A DNA stretch of 15,675 bases from contig CAMLOC010000013.1 in NCBI GenBank assembly GCA_946481465.1, positions 1 through 15,675 of the forward strand, read 5' to 3'. How positions within the stretch are numbered: position 1 is the stretch's first letter; each line of letters begins with the position of its first letter. The translations under genes and the position numbers were made by a program. The notes below the pieces were generated by a model, which worked only from the letters and a program-made list of their open reading frames with translations, made no database searches and was not told the DNA's origin. Below are positions 1 through 6,734 of this stretch, one piece after another. The DNA comes from an uncultured Shinella sp. Lineage in GTDB: Bacteria > Pseudomonadota > Alphaproteobacteria > Rhizobiales > Rhizobiaceae.

Positions 1-837
<837 letters not shown>

Positions 838-947
838 GGCAGGGGTTTCCGCGTCGGTTCTTGGCCCCGCGCCGGATGGCCGGCACGCGGGATTCCGGGC
901 CGGTCCTGATGTCCATTTTTCCGTTTTTACCAGGCAAGGAGCAGATC

Positions 948-1304
948 ATGAACCACGGCCATAAACCTCCCCGGACCTGGGGTGAGCTGCATGCCCTCGT
1001 CATGGCGAGCGGTTCCGCCTTTCCACGGCAACTGGCCCTGCTTGTGGACTTCGCCCTGCAGCATCCAGATATCATCGCCTTCGGGACCTGCTCATCAATC
1101 GCGCGTCGGGCCGGCGTGTCGGCGACAACCGTCTCCCGCCTCGCGGGCGTTCTCGGCTGTCGCTCGTTCCGCGATCTGCGGACGCTGTTCCGAGACAATC
1201 TGGTGCTCAGAGGAGGCGCGAATTCCCTGAAGACACAGGGAAAGGCCGTCAGGCAGCGAATGAGTCCCGGGCGTCCTGTGGAGGAATGTCAGGGCCGGTC
1301 ATAG
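948..1304 (+). pseudogene. RpiR/MurR-family regulator reduced to its HTH domain
   Basis: The start at 948 is chosen because AAGGAG (936-941) lies six bases before it; in-frame ATGs upstream have no such site. The product is 118 residues. Residues about 10-85 match the N-terminal helix-turn-helix domain of RpiR regulators: a PRQLALLVDFALQHPDIIAF stretch, then SSIARRAGVSATTVSRLAGV and LGCRSFRDLR. Family members are normally about 280-300 residues with a C-terminal SIS domain that senses phosphosugars. Here the frame ends soon after the HTH with a tail unlike SIS, and its last 16 bases overlap the 3' end of the convergent sulfatase-activating gene. I infer truncation by rearrangement, although a functional HTH-only repressor cannot be excluded. 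No SIS-like sequence appears downstream in another frame. Confidence 0.7.
1223..1242 (-). terminator. Weak stem-loop downstream of the formylglycine-generating enzyme gene
   Basis: TTCCCT (1223-1228) pairs with AGGGAA (1237-1242) around an 8-nt loop, about 47 bp past the stop of the reverse-strand gene. There is no T-run on either strand and it lies inside the RpiR fragment, so a terminator role is only possible. Confidence 0.2.
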
Positions 1305-2242
1305 GCGAGGCGGAAGCCGATATGGCCCGTCGACGTATCGGCGCTGTGCCCCATGCGGGCGGCGATCCGATAGCGGTAGCAGTAGCTGACGTGGCAGAGG
1401 TAGGAGCCACCCTTGAGAAGGCGTTCGGCATTCCGCCCTGCAAGCGCGTTGCGCGCCTTTGCGGCCTGCGTGAGGGGTTGGACGTGAAACGCGTCGGCAC
1501 ACCATTCCCAGACATTGCCGCACATATTGAAGAGGCCTGCGGGGTTCGGTTCGAACGCGTCCACCGGCGCCGTGCCGCTATAGCCGTCAGCAAGGGAGTT
1601 GATGTGCGGGAAACGACCCTGCCAGATGTTGCAGTGGATGGCCCTGTCGCTGGGCTCGTCATCCCCCCATGGATACCGCATCTCCGCCCGGCCAGCTTTT
1701 GCGGCGTGCTCCCACTCGGCTTCGGAGGGCAGCCGGCCGCCAGCCCAGCGGGCAAAGGCCTGTGCATCGTTCCAGGAGACGTGGACGACCGGGTGCTGGT
1801 CATCCGCTCGGATTGGACCGGAGCCGCCCGGCAGGCGCCACGTCGCGCCGTCGACCCGATGCCACCAAGGCAGGCCGACCGGCTGGCTCGTCACGGTTCC
1901 CGACGCGACGAAGTCCTTGAAGACGAAGCTCCAGCCGAAACGTTCCGCATCCGTGACATAGCCGGTGTCCGCCACAAAACGGGCGAAACGCGCATTCGTG
2001 ACGGCATGCCTGTCCAGGCCATACGCCCGTACGGCCACCTGGCGCGCCGGGCCCTCTCCGTCCGCGTCGATGACGGGCCTGTCGGTGCCGACGGTAGCGG
2101 TGCCCGCATCGAACCAGGCGATGTCCGTCAGCGCCGGTGGCGTCGTCGGCAGGATCTCTCCGTTTCGCGCCGATGCGCTGCCGGCGCCTTCCCGTTGCGG
2201 CAGGCTGCAGCAACTTCGTTTCGCTTCCGGGTTCTCCGCCAT
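1289..2242 (-). CDS. Formylglycine-generating enzyme (sulfatase-modifying factor, SUMF1 family)
   Basis: This 317-residue protein belongs to the enzymes that oxidise a cysteine in type I sulfatases to formylglycine, the residue the sulfatase needs for catalysis. Seen directly: N-terminal KRSCCSLPQREG, like the Cys-Cys motif of bacterial homologues; HPVVHVSWNDAQAFARWAGG; LPSEAEWEHAA; NMCGNVWEWCAD; and near the end GGSYLCHVSYCYRYR. Cys283 and Cys288 of that last stretch match the two catalytic, copper-binding cysteines of characterised enzymes, so this is a true formylglycine generator rather than one of the many cysteine-less relatives. The frame is open upstream to 2524, but that part runs into the divergent LysR gene, so I start at the ATG at 2242; its ribosome site is weak. 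No sulfatase gene is in the window; the client is either upstream or elsewhere. Confidence 0.9.
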   Translation of the reverse strand: MAENPEAKRSCCSLPQREGAGSASARNGEILPTTPPALTDIAWFDAGTATVGTDRPVIDADGEGPARQVAVRAYGLDRHAVTNARFARFVADTGYVTDAERFGWSFVFKDFVASGTVTSQPVGLPWWHRVDGATWRLPGGSGPIRADDQHPVVHVSWNDAQAFARWAGGRLPSEAEWEHAAKAGRAEMRYPWGDDEPSDRAIHCNIWQGRFPHINSLADGYSGTAPVDAFEPNPAGLFNMCGNVWEWCADAFHVQPLTQAAKARNALAGRNAERLLKGGSYLCHVSYCYRYRIAARMGHSADTSTGHIGFRLAYDRP

Positions 2243-2339
2243 GTCGGGTTCGCATCCGCCTCGTCTCGTGTCGCAGATACTAGTGATGCTTTGCCATGCC
2301 GCATAATACTTAAATGTTCGAAAGCCATACGGAGGAGTT
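2243..2339. promoter_or_regulatory. Divergent promoter region between the sulfatase-activating and LysR genes
   Basis: A 97-bp gap separates the two divergent starts. An AT-rich stretch at about 2301-2320 (ATAATACTTAAATG) contrasts with the GC-rich flanks and could hold -10 elements in either direction. A LysR protein often binds such a gap. I see no convincing -35/-10 pair or clear T-N11-A dyad, so exact sites are unresolved. Confidence 0.4.
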
Positions 2340-3272
2340 ATGGACCTGCTGCGCAATATCGGCTTGCTGCGATCGTTCCTGACCGTTGCGAGGGAGGGCA
2401 ATGTGACCGCTGCCGCCGAGAAGATGGGGCTCAGCCAGCCGGCCTTGACGCGGAACATCCGGCGGCTTGAGGAGGAGTGCGGGATAACGCTGTTCGACAG
2501 GCACACGCGCGGCGTCACCCTCACTATCTATGGGCAGACTCTGCTGCGTTATGCGCAGATGATCGATACGGAATGCCGCTTTGCCTCTTCCGAGTTGGAA
2601 GCGATGCGCAGCGGGCACCGGGGACACCTGAGGATTGGCGGAGGGCCGTTCTGGGGCGGTACGCTTTTGCCCAAGGCGCTGACGCTGCTGCACCAGCGCT
2701 TCCCCGATGTCCGCACGACCCTCGATGTCGGGGTCAATACTGTCATTCACCCGAAGCTCTTCGCCGGCGAACTCGACCTCGTGGTCTCGGCCAGTCCGCA
2801 TGACCTGTCGGCGCTTCCGGACCATATCGGCTTTCGACCGCTCATCACCATCCAGAGTGGGATCTTCGCGCGCGATGCCCATCCGATCTTCGCGCGCTCG
2901 CCCCTCGACCTTAACAATCTGTCCCGGTTTCAATGGGTCCTCTACCAGGCCGATACGGACGCCATCGAGCGCCTGAGCGCTTTCCTGAAGTCGCTGGGAA
3001 TTGGCCCGCCGCGGATTGCGGTCGAATCGAGCTCCCTCATGGCGGTCGTCGAACTGGTGCGCAGCGGCGATTTTCTCGCCTGTCTCGCTGCACCGCTGTT
3101 CGGGAGCTTTCGCGATATCGGCATTCGCCAGGTGGAGACGACACGCGAAATCTGGAGCTTTGATGCGGGGATCCTGTATCACAAGGCCGTTGAGACTACC
3201 GCGCCCTACGAGATGCTGCGGCGTGTGCTCACGGACCTAATCGCCGCCGCCGGTCTTGCGCCGAAAATCTGA
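2340..3272 (+). CDS. LysR-family transcriptional regulator
   Basis: A 310-residue protein of typical LysR length. The N-terminal winged helix-turn-helix is clear: residues about 10-60 with AREGNVTAAAEKMGLSQPAL, RNIRRLEEECGITLFDR and TRGVTLTIYG. The remainder is the two-lobed effector domain, including LRIGGGPFWGGTLLPKAL and GELDLVVSASP. The start is supported by GGAGGAG at 2331-2337. It is transcribed away from the sulfatase-activating gene, so that gene and possibly its own promoter are the likely targets; this is inferred from divergent arrangement, the common LysR layout. The effector is unknown. Right after its stop the sequence turns into chemotaxis-receptor remnant. Confidence 0.93.
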   Translation: MDLLRNIGLLRSFLTVAREGNVTAAAEKMGLSQPALTRNIRRLEEECGITLFDRHTRGVTLTIYGQTLLRYAQMIDTECRFASSELEAMRSGHRGHLRIGGGPFWGGTLLPKALTLLHQRFPDVRTTLDVGVNTVIHPKLFAGELDLVVSASPHDLSALPDHIGFRPLITIQSGIFARDAHPIFARSPLDLNNLSRFQWVLYQADTDAIERLSAFLKSLGIGPPRIAVESSSLMAVVELVRSGDFLACLAAPLFGSFRDIGIRQVETTREIWSFDAGILYHKAVETTAPYEMLRRVLTDLIAAAGLAPKI

Positions 3273-3284
3273 TATCGATACGCG

Positions 3285-3596
3285 CTGCTCAGCCTGGACC
3301 AGATTGAGGCCGACGAAGACCAGCACGTCACGGCGTTTGCCCAGGCGGCAGGCGAACAGGCGGTCGGCCTGCATGAGGTCAACAATGCCGTGTCGATCAT
3401 CGACCAGTGTACGCAGCAGAATGCGGCCATCGTCAAGCAGTCCTCGGCGGCGAGCCGGGGTCTTGCGACGGAGGCCCAGCAACTGAGGTAACTGCTGTCC
3501 GGGTTCCAACTGGGGGATCATCCCGCCGGTGCGGCACGGCTGTCCCTGCGGCAGCGAGACTGCCATCGAAAGCGGCCTAAGCTGGCTGTGGCATAG
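3285..3596 (+). pseudogene. Methyl-accepting chemotaxis protein, decayed C-terminal remnant
   Basis: Forward-frame translation just behind the LysR stop gives GEQAVGLHEVNNAVSIIDQC and TQQNAAIVKQSSAASRGLAT, then EAQQLR. This matches the C-terminal signalling coiled coil and methylation helix of chemoreceptors (family pattern EQ..GL.EVN.AV..MDQ.TQQNAAMVE). After EAQQLR there is an in-frame TAA (3489-3491), yet the same frame continues LLSGFQLG, which fits the usual family ending (L..LV..F..G). I read the TAA as a nonsense mutation; the frame then runs to TAG at 3594-3596. There is no start, sensor domain or HAMP domain. Homology begins within about 12 bp of the LysR stop, suggesting a rearrangement or deletion junction. 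Confidence 0.75.
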
Positions 3597-3778
3597 GATT
3601 TCCAGAACTCGGAATATCTCCAAGACCTGGGGTCCCGCACGACCTTGGCGCCTCCACCACCCAACGCGGGGGACAGCCGGGTGAACATGTTCCGGCACAG
3701 ATCAAGTCTTATGCCGGTTTGGCCGGTACGCGGTGAGGAACCTGTTGCCTAAAGTGGGGTATTCAAGAGGAGCCCTCT
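3597..3778. other. Intergenic region, no gene recognised
   Basis: This stretch between the chemoreceptor remnant and the HbpS/GlcG-like gene shows no coding signature. The only clear element is the ribosome site of the next gene (AGAGGAG, 3764-3770). The promoter of that gene probably lies here, but I cannot identify -35/-10 hexamers. Confidence 0.4.
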
Positions 3779-4198
3779 ATGTCGAGATTCCGGAACACCA
3801 TTTCGCTGACCGCCGACGCGGCACTGGACGCACTTTCCGCTGCCGTGGAGCGGGCGAAGGTAATCCAGGTTCCCCAGTGCATTTTCATCGTCGATACCAG
3901 CGGTGAGACCATCGCGAGCCTCCGGATGGACGGCGCGAAATACCTCAGCATGCACACCGCGCGTGCAAAGGCGCGGACCGCCGCCTCCATCAACGGCGCG
4001 ACCGGCGCCATGGCGGCGGAATTCGGTTTTGCCGCCGGCATCGCCTCGCAGGGTGGGGTGACCCATCTGCCGGGCGGGCTTCCCATCCGCTTCGGCGGCG
4101 TCATCGCAGGGGCGATCGGTGTCGGATCCGGCACGGGCGAGCAGGATTTCGACGTCGCCCGCGCCGCGCTGAAGGCGCTCGGAGCCGACGAGGTCTGA
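3779..4198 (+). CDS. Heme-binding protein HbpS/GlcG family
   Basis: A single-domain 139-residue protein, the usual size for this family. Seen directly: an N-terminal helix with LTADAALDALSAAVERAK, then CIFIVDTSGETIASLRMDG, HTARAKARTAAS, GGLPIRFGGVIAGAIGVG and the typical ending SGTGEQDFDVARAAL. Family members include Streptomyces HbpS, which binds haem, and GlcG proteins found in glycolate and other catabolic loci, often of unknown biochemical role. There is no signal peptide, so it is probably cytoplasmic. It starts at ATG 3779 behind AGAGGAG. It stands alone, converging on the LysR gene at 4276-5187, and lies near the lyase/transporter operon, so a role alongside that pathway is possible but not shown. 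Confidence 0.88.
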   Translation: MSRFRNTISLTADAALDALSAAVERAKVIQVPQCIFIVDTSGETIASLRMDGAKYLSMHTARAKARTAASINGATGAMAAEFGFAAGIASQGGVTHLPGGLPIRFGGVIAGAIGVGSGTGEQDFDVARAALKALGADEV

Positions 4199-4245
4199 CC
4201 CGGCGATGAAAGTCGCGGCCTGACCACTCTCTCGTGCGTCTGGTT

Positions 4246-4275
4246 CCCTTTGCCGCGACCGCGCGCGGCAAAGGG
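4246..4275. terminator. Probable bidirectional terminator hairpin
   Basis: A perfect 12-bp stem, CCCTTTGCCGCG (4246-4257) with CGCGGCAAAGGG (4264-4275), and a 6-nt loop. It sits between the stop of the HbpS/GlcG-like gene (4198) and the stop codon of the convergent LysR gene, which begins at 4276. Neither side has a good T-run, so it may act with Rho or as a 3'-end stabiliser. Confidence 0.65.
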
Positions 4276-5187
4276 TCAGTTGGCCGTATCGTGGTTTCCG
4301 GACAGTCCCCGCAGGATGCCTGTCAGGCGCGTCGCGACCTCGCGGCTTGCCCGGCTGAGGGGACGTTGTTGTCCGGTCACGAGGACGACGTGGCGGTTGA
4401 TATAGGGCTCGCGGATGACGCTGCTGGCGAACTGGCCCCTCGACGTCTCGTCGGCAATCGTATGGGGTGCCTTCACCATGTAGCAGCTGCACCGGGCGGT
4501 CATGGCTTTCTGGCCGCCGGTTGAATCGATGTCGGCAATGACGTTGAGGGAGACCTTCAGTCGACGGGCGACGGAATCCACCATGATCCGCAGCCCGTTC
4601 GTCGGAGCCGGCAGAACCAGGGCGAAGTCTGCGAGCCGTTCGAAGGCGATCTCCTCGGGCAGGGTCCAGCCTTCTCTGGGCCCGGCAAGCACCAGGCGGG
4701 ATTCCAGGAGGAGCGGCCCGTTCTCCATCCTGCCTTCGCGGTATTTGCTGTAGGCGCCGATGTCGATCAGTCCTTCCGACAGCCAGCGTTCGACCTGATC
4801 GCTGAAACCCTCGTAGACCTGCAGTCGTATGCCGGGGGTATGGGCGCGTAGCTGGTTGACGAGCTCGGGAATGGTGGGCTCGACGAGCGAGGTCGGCAGG
4901 CCGAGCGACACGATGCCGCTCGGAAGGCGGCTGAACGCCTTCAGGTCTTCCGCCGCCTGGTCCGCCTCGCGCAGCAGGAAGCGTGCCTTCTTCAGGGCTT
5001 CCTCGCCCAGTTCCGACAGCGCCACGCCCCTGCCGGTTCGGTAGAAGAGGGGACCGTCCCATTCCCTTTCCAGGTCGCCGATCGTCCGGCTCACCGAGGG
5101 CTGCGCCAGCCCCATGGAAACGGCGGCCTTGCTGAAGCTGCCGAGTTCCGCCGCGCGCACGAAAATCCTGAGGCTACCGAGTTCCAT
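4276..5187 (-). CDS. LysR-family transcriptional regulator, likely regulator of the lyase/transporter operon
   Basis: A LysR protein of 303 residues from ATG 5187. An in-frame GTG at 5196 exists, but AGGTGG lies five bases before the ATG, so I prefer the ATG. The N-terminal HTH is plain: LRIFVRAAELGSFSKAAVSM, GLAQPSVSRTIGDLEREW and LFYRTGRGVALSELGE. The C-terminal effector domain includes IVSLGLPTSLVEPTIPELV and LVLAGPREGW. The TGRGV.L.E.G stretch resembles the group containing nitrogen-assimilation regulator Nac, but I would not assign that function. The gene is divergent from the solute-binding protein gene with a 147-bp gap, the usual arrangement for a LysR activator of the neighbouring catabolic operon; the inducer is probably the imported compound or a breakdown product. 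Confidence 0.93.
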   Translation of the reverse strand: MELGSLRIFVRAAELGSFSKAAVSMGLAQPSVSRTIGDLEREWDGPLFYRTGRGVALSELGEEALKKARFLLREADQAAEDLKAFSRLPSGIVSLGLPTSLVEPTIPELVNQLRAHTPGIRLQVYEGFSDQVERWLSEGLIDIGAYSKYREGRMENGPLLLESRLVLAGPREGWTLPEEIAFERLADFALVLPAPTNGLRIMVDSVARRLKVSLNVIADIDSTGGQKAMTARCSCYMVKAPHTIADETSRGQFASSVIREPYINRHVVLVTGQQRPLSRASREVATRLTGILRGLSGNHDTAN

Positions 5188-5201
5188 CTTTCCCACCTAT
5201 A

Positions 5202-5218
5202 CGGAAAATGAATATCCG
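5202..5218. promoter_or_regulatory. Candidate LysR operator
   Basis: CGGA (5202-5205) and TCCG (5215-5218) form an inverted repeat around an AT-rich 9-bp centre, with ATAC before and ATAT after. It lies 14 bp upstream of the LysR ATG, where an autoregulatory site is often found. A match to the loose T-N11-A rule is weak evidence alone. Confidence 0.35.
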
Positions 5219-5272
5219 ATATTGGTAGCATGTAGTGGACGGATGACAAGGGAGCGCGATACCTTGCCTTTC

Positions 5273-5338
5273 ATGCACAGAGGAGACCTGCATCAAGCAG
5301 GTTGTGCACTTGGGAACATTGGGAGGAGAATGGCATGA
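5273..5338 (+). other. Possible 21-codon leader ORF with nested inverted repeats, 5' of the solute-binding protein gene
   Basis: ATG at 5273 opens a short frame (MHRGDLHQAGCALGNIGRRM plus one residue) ending in TGA at 5336-5338. That stop overlaps the ATG of the binding-protein gene (5335) in an ATGA arrangement, so coupling is possible. Inside it, ACCTGC (5286-5291) and GCAGGT (5297-5302) form a 6-bp stem with a 5-nt loop; TGCACA (5274-5279) and TGTGCA (5303-5308) form an outer stem, with GAGGAG bulged on one side. No ribosome site is well placed for the leader ATG, so it may be untranslated and the repeats may be an operator or mRNA structure. Confidence 0.3.
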
Positions 5339-6678
5339 TGGCCCGAACACGCATGTATCTGACCGTTGGAGGCAGCCTGGCGGCCCTGCTGATGTCCAGC
5401 ACCGCCTGGGCGCAACAACAGGTCGTCCGCTTTCTGCACAACGAGACCGACCCGCCGAGCATCGAGTTCTTCAATAACGCGATCAAGGCCTTCGAGGCGG
5501 AGAACCCCGGCATCCATATCGAGATGGAGGCCGTCAGCACCGATGGCCGGCTTCAAAAGGTTCTCGCTTCGATCAACACGAAGACGATGCCGGAGATCTT
5601 CAAGGTCCTGCCGGAAGAGCGCTTCGAGTTCGCCCGCAAGGGTTATCTCGTCCCCCTTGACGACATGATCGACGAGATCGGCCGCGACGACTACGTTGCA
5701 GGCTCGCTCGTGCCCGTCGAAGGCAAGATCTATGACGTTCCCTATACGCTCGGCAATTACGGCGTGCTCTGGCAGCGCGAGGATTTCCTGAAGGCCGGGA
5801 ACATCTCGACCCCGAAGACCTGGGACGAGTTGCTGGCGAGCGCCGAGACGCTGACGGGAGGGGACGGCAACTTCGGCTTCCTGTTCCCCGCCGGCAAGAA
5901 CCGCATGACGGGGATATTCCTGTCGCAGATGATCTGGAGCGCCGGCGGCACCTATTTCGACAAGGACCTCAACGTCACCTTCGACAATCCCGGCACGGTC
6001 AAGGCGCTGACCTTCCTGCGCGACATCGCGAAATTCTCGCCGCGCGGCATCGGCTCCTATTCCTACGGCGACATGATCAACGTCTACCTGACGGGCAAGA
6101 TCGGGCTCGACATCTATGCGCCGCGGCTCATCGCCACTGCGGCCGCCAACACGCCCGATCTTCTGAAGAACACCGTCGCCGGCAACATGCCGGTCGGCCC
6201 GAGCGGCGTCGGGGTCAAGTTCGTGAACGCGAACAGCTTCGCGCTTTCCTCGGAGGCGGTCGGCTCGAAGAATGTCGAGGCCGCGCGCAAGTTCCTGAAG
6301 TTCATCGTCACCGGCGAACGCCTGCGGGACTTCTCGCTCACCGTCCATCCCCATCTCATTCCGCCGCTCAAGGGCGTCCAGGAAGAGGTCATCACGCAGG
6401 GTGCGGCGCAGACCCTCGGCGGCCGCGAGGAGATTTCCCGCATCGCCTTCGACACCTCCAACGCGCTCGATTTCGAATCGGAGGCCGGTGCGCAGTTCAA
6501 GAATGGCGCGGTCATCCGCTCCGGCGTGGTCAATCCCTATATCGGCTCGATCGTCGCACGGGATATCCCCGCCCAGGTCGTGCAGCGCGTCGTCCTGCAG
6601 GGTGAGGACCCGGCAGCCGCCGCCGCATGGGGCCAGCAGCGTATGCAGGCCATCGTGGACGATCTGAAGAAGAAATAA
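5335..6678 (+). CDS. Periplasmic solute-binding protein of a sugar-type ABC transporter (family 1)
   Basis: A 447-residue secreted binding protein that would capture the substrate and deliver it to the permeases encoded at 9350-11136. The start at 5335 follows GGGAGGAG (5321-5328) by six bases. Residues 1-26 are a classical signal peptide: basic MMARTRM, a hydrophobic core, and AWA just before QQQ, the likely signal peptidase I site. The mature part shows the family-1 pattern: VVRFLHNETDPPSIEFFNNA, FEAENPGIHIEME, a GYLVPLDDMIDE stretch, YDVPYTLGNYGVLWQREDF and TPKTWDELLASAETL. It is separated from the lyase gene by 56 bp containing a strong hairpin. Family 1 mostly binds sugars, glycerol phosphates and polyols, but the lyase next door suggests a different or modified ligand here. 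Confidence 0.93.
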   Translation: MMARTRMYLTVGGSLAALLMSSTAWAQQQVVRFLHNETDPPSIEFFNNAIKAFEAENPGIHIEMEAVSTDGRLQKVLASINTKTMPEIFKVLPEERFEFARKGYLVPLDDMIDEIGRDDYVAGSLVPVEGKIYDVPYTLGNYGVLWQREDFLKAGNISTPKTWDELLASAETLTGGDGNFGFLFPAGKNRMTGIFLSQMIWSAGGTYFDKDLNVTFDNPGTVKALTFLRDIAKFSPRGIGSYSYGDMINVYLTGKIGLDIYAPRLIATAAANTPDLLKNTVAGNMPVGPSGVGVKFVNANSFALSSEAVGSKNVEAARKFLKFIVTGERLRDFSLTVHPHLIPPLKGVQEEVITQGAAQTLGGREEISRIAFDTSNALDFESEAGAQFKNGAVIRSGVVNPYIGSIVARDIPAQVVQRVVLQGEDPAAAAAWGQQRMQAIVDDLKKK

Positions 6679-6689
6679 CGTCCAGACAA

Positions 6690-6722
6690 GGTCCGCGTGA
6701 AGGACACGCGGACCGCATTTTT
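6690..6722 (+). terminator. Strong hairpin with T-run between binding-protein and lyase genes
   Basis: GGTCCGCGTG (6690-6699) pairs perfectly with CACGCGGACC (6705-6714) over a 5-nt loop (AAGGA), followed by GCA and five Ts (6718-6722). It has the shape of an intrinsic terminator but lies within an otherwise continuous operon. The likely role is partial termination or 3'-end protection that keeps binding-protein mRNA more abundant than the downstream genes. Confidence 0.7.
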
Positions 6723-6734
6723 CAGGAGAAGCAT

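Noticed and set aside
1286..2470. Forward frame of 394 codons across the sulfatase-activating gene
   Set aside because: Antisense to a gene with conserved catalytic motifs; its product resembles no family.
2243..2524. N-terminal 94-codon extension of the formylglycine-generating enzyme frame
   Set aside because: It would overlap the start of the divergent LysR gene and has no resemblance to the family N-terminus, which begins at the Cys-Cys motif just after ATG 2242.
2310..3182. Reverse-strand frame of 290 codons opposite the first LysR gene
   Set aside because: The forward frame has a textbook LysR HTH and ribosome site; the reverse frame is low-complexity, charged antisense sequence.
3749..5062. 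Reverse-strand frame of 437 codons across the LysR and HbpS/GlcG-like genes
   Set aside because: It is another frame of the LysR gene extended through the convergent gene; Arg/Pro/Gly-rich with no motifs.
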